A program made the position numbers and the translations under genes. The notes beneath the pieces are model-generated. The model ran no database searches. It saw only the letters and a program-made list of their open reading frames with translations, and was not told the DNA's origin. Of a stretch of DNA of 64,000 bases, positions 54,825-64,000 are shown piece by piece. Numbering within the stretch: the stretch's first letter is position 1; the number at the start of each line of letters is the position of its first letter. Where the stretch lies: contig JACEEZ010019833.1 in the NCBI GenBank assembly GCA_016584305.1, positions 37,501-101,500 of the forward strand. Direction: 5' to 3'. The stretch comes from Chionoecetes opilio. Taxonomy: Eukaryota; Arthropoda; Malacostraca; Decapoda; Majidae.

Positions 54825-57632
54825 ATATTTGTTAAAGCTCGGTACGGTACTAAATTTCTATATATATTTTCGTTCTGATATCGAACCCTTTTTGTTCTCA
54901 GCAGAGTGATGGATAGATAGTATACTCAGTCACCACGCTTTAGCCCCTTCACACCCAGATGATTCCAACGATTTAGAAACTTGATCTATAGCTAAAAACT
55001 GGAAAAAGCTGCGGGTCAAATAATACTGGGCAAAGAGGAAAATAATGAGGGAATATCGAGATTAAAACAATTGCACTGTTTAAACTTTATTTACGACAAA
55101 TGTTTGTTAAAAAATATTGCCAGAATAATCACAGCTCTCCTAAATCATGAGAGAAATAAACACATAGTAAGTAGAAAATGAAGTGATACACAACACAACA
55201 ACGAGCCAATTGGGTGCTTAGTGCAAAATACGTGAAGAAAATGAAGCAATGAAGAAAGTTTCATTATTTCCTGTGCCATTTTTTCCTGTGCCATTTTTTC
55301 CTGAGCCATTTTTTCCTACATTCGGTCGATGGCTGCCATGCACTAGTGCCACGCCCTTGAAGCAACAACCTGAATGACACACGATTGTTCCGGTTGAAGA
55401 GGGTTACACCTCGTTGTCTTGGTGCCTCGAAACTTATGTCTGGATCTATTGGTTCTTCAGGCATCTCTCACGGTTCCTTTTTATCACAGGAAAGCTGACC
55501 CAGGAAGAGACCAACAAAACTGTCCCTCAAATGCCGCTCTTGAAAAAGCAGATAGTTAAAGAGTTCAGAGAAGAGTTGGCCTTTTTAGTTCAATACTCCA
55601 AACAAGAGTTTGTTCTAATACTCCTCTCTTAAAAGTACAGAGAATTAAAGGAGGTATCAAGTATCAACACACCTCATGTTGTGACCATGAAGGCAGTCCG
55701 ACCTGGGGTAATTAATGGTTCCCTTTCAATGGGAACTCTTTGAGGCTTTGATTTGGGCCGCATCCTCATCTATATGATTCTTGGTTTAGAGAGTGAAGGC
55801 TGTAAGGTGCATGTAGTGTAGTGTGAGTAGTAATAGTTGTGTGTAGAGGGCAGGCTGCAGCTCTTTGTTACTGTGACACTAAAGGGTCGGGGAGGACACA
55901 TACAGGGTCATCAGTAAGCCTGCAGCACCCAGTCAGCCCCCCCGTTAGTACTTCCCCGGGAGTGTTTCACCGTGGCGGCAGGTGTCTGGCTGCCTACTCC
56001 TCACAGGCACACTGGTTCCCGGTGGCTCTTAGTGCTGTATTTCCCTCATACACTGAACGCCTCTCAAGATGACTAAACAAGCGATTTCGGCCACACGAAC
56101 GACTCAACTAGTTTGATCGAACTCTTCTTCTCTTGTGATTTATGCAAGGTGTGTACTTCAGTTGATTATTGGGTTGGAGTGAATGTCAGCCTCATTCTCT
56201 TCAGGCACTCCACTAACGCCTCAAACGTCCTCACAGTATAAAGTGTTTGTTGCAACATTGGTTTTGTACATTCAGAGAATGTTCTAGTTTGCACATCTTG
56301 CGTTCCTGCGTTCAATTGGCCCTCTTGTAACTCTTGTACTTCCTCGTCGCTAACTCATTATCGAAACAGTCCTCAGATTAGTTTTCAGTTTGATTTGGGT
56401 AGAAAAGTTACTCCACATCACGTCTACGTCTTTCTTCTTTTCCACTGAGAGGCTTCCAGATCTTGTTTACCTTGTCTACCGGTTAACAGAAGAATGCGAT
56501 CCACCTGCTACTTGATATCCTGGTTAGAAGAGCATGGATCACTGTTTGAATTGCTCGATTTCATGACTGTGATCAATTTTCATGACTGTCCTTGACCAGT
56601 CCATACCAGGCATCACTCTTTGCCGACGTAGTGACTAGCTTAGAAGACAGACGTATGGGTAGGTTGCTCTCAGATCCATCTACTAACTGGTTGCTTTTTG
56701 CTATTTCTCTCTGGTTTTATCCAAGATCTATCCCGTATATTGATTGGAAGAGCAGGACGAAGCGCTGTGCAGTATGTACTAATGACTAGATCAGGTATGA
56801 CAGCAGATGAGGTAGCGTGTTCACAGGACGGGAGGTAGCTAATCGGGAACTGCTGATCTGTGCTTCATCCACTCATGATCATGGTTTGGGTTTTAGCTCA
56901 GAGTCGAACGTATGATATGAAGCAGTGAATCAGAAGCAAAGATAACACTGTTGCACTAAATCTCCCTTAATCAGTTTTAACTCTGGATATAGGTAATGCT
57001 AACTCCTTATGTATATTGTTATAAATACTCAGGTAATCAATTAGTATCTTAGCTTCTATAGGTAATCATGAGTGTGATAATGTACACATACTTTGCCAAC
57101 TATTTCATCCGTCGATATAAGACTCCATAAATAAGTGTTCTAAAGTGGTCAGGCAGCTGGCTTATTGTTGGATATATAATGAAGGTTCTATAACAAAATA
57201 GATGAGTCAAGGGTGTTTGTAGTAGCCTATATGTGTCATACAAGGATGGGGAGGACTGTGAACCACTCTTGAAGCCCTGATTGGCCACGCCAGCAGCACC
57301 ATCTACCAGTGGGAATCCGTACTGGGATTGGCGTACAATATAATCATGAGGATGACAAGGCGGACCACAGCACAGCATTCAGAGACAATTCAACCATGCC
57401 TGACCACTAAAGATAAGGTGATGTATAGATGCAGCTATATGAGTATTAGTAAACAACGCATTCCACCAAAGATACCTATCGTGTTGTGTGTAAGTGGCAA
57501 CACAACGTCTTAAACCTACGAGAATAAGAAATGATAAGTTGTGGCATTAGGGCAATAACATGTCCCTTGCGTGTCGTTCCCGTCCATTGCCTCAGGTGCC
57601 CCATTGTAGATGGTCATATATAGGCTATCTGA
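54825..57632. other. long stretch without recognised gene
   Basis: No domain found. Three copies of TTTTTTCCTGTGCCA/TTTTTTCCTGAGCCA at 55268-55315. A possible exon after CCTTTTTATCACAG at 55490 (GKLTQEETNKTVPQMPLLKK) is open to 55632, but the protein was not recognised. The rest, including small frames at 55839, 56592 and 57328, lacks support. Confidence 0.4.
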
Positions 57633-57905
57633 AGGCTTCGTACAAGCTGTTGGTACTGGTGCGTGTCATGTCCTGCGGATCTCTCTCTGCGGCGGTGTTG
57701 TGGTAGGCGCCGGACGGTTCGTACAAGCTGTTGGTACTGGTGCGTGTCGTGTCCTGCTTGTCTCTCCCGCCGGGGGCATACATGAGGCCGTTGAAGGGTT
57801 CGTACAAGCTGTTGGTACAAGGGCGTGTCGTCTCCTACTCGTCCTTCCCTGCGGCGGTGTTGTGGTAGACGCCGGACGGTTCATACAGACTGTTCATGCT
57901 GACGT
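57633..57905 (+). repeat. ~76-83-bp tandem repeat, 3-4 copies
   Basis: GTACAAGCTGTTGGTACTGG recurs at about 57645, 57721 and 57804, with a divergent copy (CATACAGACTGTTCATG) at 57880. Unit interiors alternate GCGGCGGTGTTGTGGTAG and GCCGGGGGCATACATGAG types. Confidence 0.8.
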
Positions 57906-58034
57906 GCTCGGGGCTCCTCGCGTCCGGGGCATCGCACGGCCCACCAACCTCCGAGACTGCGGCTGTATGTAGTAAGATTGTTACCATTATCATTGTCATC
58001 ATTGTGTGTAGGCTTACTGACAGGTGTAATCACG

Positions 58035-58449
58035 GGTGATGAAGGAGACACGGGCTGGGAAGCGAGTACTTTATTCCTGACTAGTTGCGCCTTGACTGGG
58101 CTTCTTCAGAGGAATAAGCCCAGTAAAGGTGAAACTATTGTAAATTTACGTTCAACATACCCAGAAACCACGCCCTTTGCCTTTCTCCCCTTTTCTACGG
58201 GGCAGCTGATTGGTACATTCCTCGTATCATCGCTACCAATCACAATATCCTCACTACTTAACAGCGCGTGACCACAGGGCAGAGCAATACTCACTACAAA
58301 GGGTATAGTGTAAATATTATAGGCCAACAGGAGTATGTGTAGTGCACATGCTATCTTCACTACAAACGAAATGTGCTACACGATGGCCTAGTAAAAAGGA
58401 AACTACTCAGGAATAAAGTATTCGCTTCCCAGCCCGTGTCTCCTTCACC
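58035..58449. mobile_element. 415-bp element with ~43-bp TIRs
   Basis: GAAGGAGACACGGGCTGGGA then AGCGAGTACTTTATTCCTGA at the left is matched by its inverse at 58408-58449. It is inserted within an ATT/ATC-rich simple repeat. The interior has a TGGGCTTCTT..GAATAAGCCCA hairpin but no protein. Confidence 0.8.
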
Positions 58450-58725
58450 TGTTTTTATTGTCATCATTGTTATTATTATTACATATATTGTTATTATCAT
58501 CATTACCATAGCTGTCATCATTACCATTATCAATACCATTATTACCATATTCATCATCGTTATTATTGTTATTGTTATCATTATTATTTCATAGTGATCA
58601 TTATTATTGTTATTATTATTGTTGTTATCATTATCAATATTATTATCATTGTCATCATTATCAGAATCATTCTTATCATTATCAGCAATATTGATACCAT
58701 TATCATTATTGTTATCACCGCCTAA
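58450..58725 (+). repeat. (ATT/ATC)n low-complexity repeat
   Basis: Irregular trinucleotide repeat (TTATTATCATCATTACC type). The same repeat occurs left of the TIR element at 57976-58002. Confidence 0.9.
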
Positions 58726-59009
58726 AATTCAAGTTTAATTTTGTTTTGTTCATTTCATTTCAAATACATGTAAGATGATGAATCGTAACATACGTATTCA
58801 ATTGTACTTTTCTCTTAAGAAAAAATACATCAATTCCAAGAATATAAAATCACGTACTTTTAGTCTGATTCTGCTCATGTACTGAAAAAAAAATAACAAT
58901 TTAATTCAATTGACTTCATGTTTATTTCGGACATGATGTTTCTTTAAATTCTTTTAAGCTTGCACGTGACAAGATTATAGCTATATAATATGTTCCCTAA
59001 CCCATACAT

Positions 59010-59605
<596 letters not shown>

Positions 59606-59607
<2 letters not shown>

Positions 59608-59866
59608 CCTGAACGGCTTGGTAGGTTAGAGCGTCCAGCACCATCCTGTGGTCTGGAGTTCGATCCCCGGCCCCGCTCATTCCTGGGGACTTTTCTACCG
59701 AGAAATTTGGGTGGTTACTATACCCCTTGAGGAAGGGAATGGGTGTGTGTGGTATGTGAGGTCCCAGCTTTACCCAAAGATCGGTAATAATGAGTTCGAA
59801 GCTCGGACCGGGAGGGTGAAACTGGCGATCGCGAGGCCGACTCGCGAGGACAAGATCATGGGTGAA
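59606..59866 (+). mobile_element. tRNA-derived SINE
   Basis: The head has TTGGTAGGTTAGAGCGTC (A-box) and GAGTTCGATCCCCGG (B-box). The body contains GAGGTCCCAGCTTTACCC and GGCGATCGCGAGGCCGACTC and ends at GGTGAATGG before a (CA)n tail. It is flanked on both sides by (CA)n. Confidence 0.65.
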
Positions 59867-59868
59867 TG

Positions 59869-59940
<72 letters not shown>
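59867..59940 (+). repeat. (CA)n microsatellite
   Basis: About 36 CA units following the SINE, possibly its tail. Confidence 0.95.
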
Positions 59941-59943
<3 letters not shown>

Positions 59944-60652
59944 ATAAGACTCAATATCAATAAAACTCATCTTATGTTATTCCAGAACAGGTCTTTAGTG
60001 CACTTGGACCCTGTAGGTATAGGTAGGGAAATTGTTAACCATGTAGCCGACAAAATTTTTAAGTGTCATAATAGATGAGTATTTCAATTGGAAGCAACAC
60101 ATTTCTCATGTTTGTATTAGTATATCCAAGATTTGTGGTGTCTTGTATCGCATTAGTTACAAACTAACAACTGAAGCAATGTTAACCATATATTATACAC
60201 TTTGTTATTCTAAAATGATGTATTGCATATCAATATGGGGTTGCACTTGGCCATCATTCTTAGACAGCGTGTTCAAGGCTCAGAAGGCAATTCTACGCGT
60301 TCTAACCTTCAAGAAAAAATTTGATGCAACTGAGGAGATATATTAATCTTTAAATTTATTAAAAGTCCCTTTTGTCCATAAATACTTCATGTTGATAACT
60401 ATATTTAATTCTATAAAAAAGAATGATAGCATTTTCCAGCTACAAGATCATGTTCATAATACCAGAAGAAATCAAATTCATTTAGTATGTCCTCCATTTA
60501 GAACAACACTATACAGTAATTCTATCCTGTGTCTCGGTCCTAAGGTGTGGAATTCCTTACCTAGTCTAGTAAGAAACAATATTTATGTTTGTACCGTTAA
60601 CAGCTTCAAGTATAGAATAAAAAAGTTCCTTTTGCATTCACAAACACAATGA
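59941..60652 (+). pseudogene. LINE 3' fragment (CR1/L2-like C-terminus)
   Basis: LRLNINKTHLMLF starts at ~59946, then DEYFNWKQHISHVC, YYTLCYSKMMYCISIWGCTW and LQDHVHNTRRNQIHLVCPPF, then GPKVWNSLP and SFKYRIKKFLL to a stop at 60652. This is the RT thumb and C-terminal region of a CR1/L2-type LINE (HNTR..., GPKVWNSLP are typical). Two frame changes and a stop (60344) break it. Confidence 0.7.
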
Positions 60653-60798
60653 AAGAATACATATAATATCTGAGCTCTTTTTTTGCTGCACATATGATAT
60701 CATATTGTAAGGGTAAACTTGTATACTTTGTTAATATTTAGATAATTCAAGTAAATTTCAATGATTATGTTGTGTATGTGTACATTGTGTGTGGATGA

Positions 60799-60854
<56 letters not shown>

Positions 60855-61215
60855 TTTCATCTATTTTATATGTATGAATATATTTACTGTATGCTCTTAT
60901 ATGTTTTTGCATATGTATGGTATGTATATATGTTACATAATAATATGTTTGTATGAGTACGTGTGTGTGTTTATATAGATAGTATACGTTAGTATGAGTA
61001 GGGATATTTACAGATGTTTTGTATGAATACTACATAGAGATGATATAGTAGTCTTCGCTCTGGAATGTGCACATATTACCTTGCTTAATAACTGGGTCTG
61101 TTAACGAGAGTTTTCTCAGCAGACTTTTCCACGAAAGGTTAATGATGGATATAATATTTGTGTGTATTCTAATGGCAATAAAATATTTGAACTTGAACTT
61201 GAACACACACACACA
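60653..61215. other. AT-rich stretch with (GT)n
   Basis: (GT)n at 60801-60853. Otherwise no feature; GAACTTGAACTTGAA short repeat at ~61189 before a (CA)n. Confidence 0.5.
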
Positions 61216-61477
61216 CAGTCCAGAGGTGGGCACTTCTGCAAACACTTCCGCATACCGCAACTTCCGCAAATTGCGGAAGCCCGAATTTGTTTGCGGATTT
61301 GCGGAAGTGTAAATGTTTGCGGATTTGCGTTTGCGGAAGCACTTCCGCAAACGCAAATATGTCCGCAAACTCTCAATTTTGAACACGATTCCTGCGCGGC
61401 TATACGCGCACCGTCCAGAGAACGCTGCTTGCCCACCAGTGACTCTCCAATTTGATCAAATGGATTTTTTGATGGCC
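61216..61477. mobile_element. GGGCA-type element end with TTCCGCAAA palindromes
   Basis: CAGAGGTGGGCACTTCTGCA resembles the left ends at 27222 and 52907. It is followed by about ten palindrome-forming TTCCGCAAA / TTTGCGGAA units (61230-61375). An RTE-like LINE begins ~100 bp later. By inference this is the left end of a hAT element whose transposase exons lie at 62515-63286. Confidence 0.5.
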
Positions 61478-62514
61478 ACAACAATCTTGTTCTCTGGGAC
61501 TGAGAGTGATGTGAAGTGTGGGGAGGTGTATCCAGCTTCTTTCCTGTGAATACAGGAATGAGGCAAGGGTACGTCCTTGCCCCATCACTTTTCAACAATT
61601 GTATGGACTGGGTATTGGGAAAAGTTGTAGATCAAAGTGATTGTGGAGCATCCCTCGGCAACACCACTAAAATTATTAATCTTGTTTTTGCCGATGTTGC
61701 AGTAATCTTTGCTAAGTCGCTGGAGGTCCTGGTGATGGCTTTCGAGGCGCTGCAAGAGGAGGCAAAGCCTTTGGGACTTGTGGTCTCCTGGCTCAAGACC
61801 ATGGGCCAGGTGTTTGGAGGCTTACAAGCAGTACAGTCTACAGTAACAGTACAGTCTGTTCATGCGCGCGGCGAGGACATTGAAATCTTGCAAAGTTTTA
61901 GATACTACCTTGGTAGCGCAGGCCATAATGACGGCGAGTCACGTCAAGAAGTCTTACGGCGGATTGGCAAAGCCTACGGTGTTATGGACTCGCTCAGCAC
62001 GAGTATTTGGCGTTGTTGGTACCTGCGCAGGAGGACAAAGATCCGGATCTTCAAGTCGCTTGTGATCCCGGTCTTACTCTATGGTTATGAGACATGGACA
62101 CTAAGTAGCGACTTGAAGAGGCGAATCGATGCCTTTGGTAATAAGTGTCTTCGCAGAATCATGGGGTATCGCTGGGATGATTACGTGTTAAATCAGCGAT
62201 TTCACCGTGAGACTGAATCGTGGCCTATTACCTGCATAGTCCGTCAGCGCCAACTTTGGAAATATGGGCATGTGGCACGCTACCCTGAAACCGATCCATC
62301 GGGTTGTATCTGTAAGAGACAATCCGGCGTGGAGGAGGCCAAGGGTGCGCTTACAAGGCTCGTGGCTGGGGCAAGTTGATGTTTCCTGTCGAGGGTTGCT
62401 TGGTATGGGAAGGGAGCCTGCATGGGAACTCGCACGTGGTGACTCCCGGGAGTGGCGTCGTAGGGTGGGCGAGGCGACGCGCCCCCCGGCGTATGCCCCC
62501 AATGATTGATTGAC
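61478..62514 (+). pseudogene. RTE-like LINE (copy 3), 5'-truncated
   Basis: Begins at TGTTCTCTGGGACTGAGAGT, inside the RT, equivalent to ~29272 of copy 1. It has one early frame change, RQGYVLAP in motif B, and FADVAVIFA, where the second catalytic Asp of FADD is Val, so the RT is dead. The same C-terminus and AATGATTGATTGA tail as the other copies are present. Confidence 0.85.
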
Positions 62515-62680
62515 AGCAATTCACCCCGTCTTCAAGCTGCCTGTGGTCCTCCTTCTTAACTCTGAGAAGGTGTATGCCATGATATCAAGACTGCTGTTCG
62601 AGATCACGGAGCACGCTGTCTTGGATACCTCAGAAGGCAGCAGCCCATATAAAGACGAGGAGGAGGATTTTTTTCATGGT
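62515..62680 (+). pseudogene. hAT transposase, internal exon (5' part cut off by LINE)
   Basis: Encodes IHPVFKLPVVLLLNSEKVYA then ISRLLFEITEHAVL and a DEEEDFF acidic end, with a possible donor CATG|GTGAGA (phase 1). HPVFKLP matches the (D/H)P.FK(L/M) block seen before the dimerisation domain of hAT transposases. Upstream sequence is the LINE tail. Confidence 0.5.
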
Positions 62681-62930
62681 GAGACTTATTGATTTTATCG
62701 AGATCTAGTGCATCTTCTGTTCAGCTGTGACAGTTCATTACTCCAAGTCATTATAGTAGCAATATTGACCGTCATGCTGATAAATTATTGTCATATATAT
62801 GATATAGGTGCAATAATATATTTAAAGAAATATATAAGCACTTTTTATTTATAATTAACAGTATTGTTTTTTTCTGACTCCGATTACATAATTTTTTACT
62901 TATATAGGTATTACAAATGTATCTATAATT

Positions 62931-63286
62931 ATTTCCAAGCTTTGGTGAGCCCAGGACCCACAGCTACAGAGGGCACCAACTCTGCCCGCCTCTCCAACAA
63001 GATGGGGAAAGAGCTTGAGAGTTGGTGTTCAGAGAAGCAGAGGAACAAGCTGCTGGAGCAGGCCATGTTTCCTGCCCTTTCCCGTGCCGCCTGGGTAGAT
63101 GTGTTTGTTAAGTGCAACACGGCCATACCCAGCTATGCAGCTGTGGAGAGATTGTTCTCCCAGGGGTCGGACATCAGGAAGGCCAAGAGAGCGAGTCTGA
63201 CCTCCGATAATTTTGAGAGATTGGTTGGTATTCATGAAGGGGAACATGGACCTGCTCAAGATGGAACTATCACCAGAGGACTCTGA
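62931..63286 (+). pseudogene. hAT transposase C-terminal (dimerisation) exon
   Basis: After an acceptor-like TTTCCAAG (phase 1, completing a codon with the exon above), it encodes WVDVFVKCNTAIPSYAAVER then LFSQGSDIRKAKRASLTSDN and FERLVGIHEGEHG to a stop. IPS..A.VERLFSQ..I....RA.L....FE.LV is the hATC dimerisation motif. No right-hand TIR was found. Confidence 0.75.
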
Positions 63287-63473
63287 ATGAAGAGTCTGAG
63301 GTTAAAGATCTGATATCATATCAATGAAATATAATTTGGAGTGTAGTGTACTTATTATTTACCCCTTATTGTGCACTTAAGTTGATATATTGAGTAAGTG
63401 GTCACAATAAGGGGAAGGTAAAATGTGAGCTACAACATATGTGGGGCGCTGAGGGGTATTCATGAAAAAATAC

Positions 63474-63504
<31 letters not shown>

Positions 63505-63520
63505 CTATATATTATTATAT

Positions 63521-63583
<63 letters not shown>
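63287..63583. other. AT-rich stretch with (TA)n
   Basis: No gene. (TA)n with TATTATATATAAATTATA interruptions at 63476-63583. Confidence 0.6.
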
Positions 63584-63587
<4 letters not shown>

Positions 63588-64000
63588 ACGCCCGCAGAGA
63601 GGGTGTGTAGTATGAGCAGCGAGGAATGTCCGTTTGTGTGTATGAACTGGTAGTAGAGGCAGCGTGTGAGGTGCTGGGGAGAGAGGGTGTGTATGAGCAG
63701 CGAGGGCTGTGTGGTGTCGTGTGTCTGTGTGTATGAGCTGAGAGAAAGGTGGCACCGTGTGAGGGTGGCGCAATCTTGAGTGCGAGGGGGTGGGTGTGGG
63801 GTATGGTAGCGGGGTAGCTGACGGAGGGTGGGGCGAGGCAGAGCAGAGCGAGCCGAGAGAACAGAGCGGGAGAGGGACGAGCGAGAAGGTCTTGGAAACG
63901 CGACAGCGGACAGTAATAGCGGGAGAAGGGATTTATTTACACCACGCGCTGCCCCTGGGTGTATCTGCCGCGTCCTATCGAGGAGAATGTCAGTGTCTCG
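63584..64000 (+). other. possible LTR start, running off the window
   Basis: TGTTACGCCCGCAGAGAGGG begins directly at the end of a (TA)n tract; TGTTACG is a common LTR start. GC-rich sequence with two GTGTGTATGAGCAGCGAGG copies follows. No second LTR can be seen, so this is tentative. Confidence 0.25.

Overview
The window is repeat-dense eukaryotic DNA that looks like a decapod crustacean (crab or shrimp type) genome. The grounds are introns with GT/AG boundaries, long dinucleotide tracts ((TC), (GA), (GT/CA), (TA)), arthropod-type (CCTAA/TTAGG) telomere-like repeats, a DIRS1-type retrotransposon with inverted terminal repeats, and many RTE-like LINE copies. No prokaryotic genes, operons, rRNA or functional tRNA genes were seen. 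Species cannot be fixed from the sequence alone.

Host-like genes are few and fragmentary. (1) At 1530-1666 and 4850-5569, two in-phase exons encode the end of a MAM domain, a Thr-rich mucin-like stalk, one transmembrane helix and a short cytoplasmic tail. (2) At 23430-23587 there is one exon of an hnRNP-type RRM protein, followed by a minisatellite made from copies of its exon end and splice donor. (3) At 25126-26022 there is a C2H2 zinc-finger array broken by an in-frame TGA at a cysteine position. (4) At 37846-39532 (minus) there are Ulp1/C48-like cysteine protease exons with a duplicated catalytic-His module.

Mobile DNA makes up most of the rest. 0-8 kb: small foldback elements, a MITE with a 57-bp minisatellite, and a LINE inserted into a (TC) tract of the MAM gene intron. 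8.3-14.66 kb: a GC-rich, decayed DIRS1-like element with ~0.2 kb inverted terminal repeats and an internal complementary region. 14.7-21.5 kb: SINE, tandem repeats, a 1.47-kb foldback, telomere-like repeats. 26-30.3 kb: a probable LINE 5' end and an RTE-like LINE nested in an AT-rich hAT-like element. 34.85-35.85 and 51.07-51.79 kb: two copies of a TA-flanked TIR element containing a 153-bp tandem repeat that encodes the zinc motif of a LINE protein. 40.49-50.96 kb: a complete Ty3/gypsy element with ~1.55-kb LTRs, CATG target duplications, an extra SGNH-hydrolase-like reading frame before gag, and a second LINE inserted in its RT gene with a TGTGGT duplication. 52.9-64 kb: two more RTE-like LINE copies, a LINE 3' fragment, a SINE, a TIR element, hAT transposase exons and a possible LTR start at the right edge.

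Recurring theme: several non-autonomous elements carry internal tandem arrays whose unit is a multiple of three or is itself palindromic, and retroelements repeatedly lie inside simple repeats or inside other elements. The most unusual items are the SGNH-like frame in the gypsy element, the LINE-derived 153-bp array in the TA element, the splice-donor minisatellite after the RRM exon, and the well-preserved DIRS architecture.
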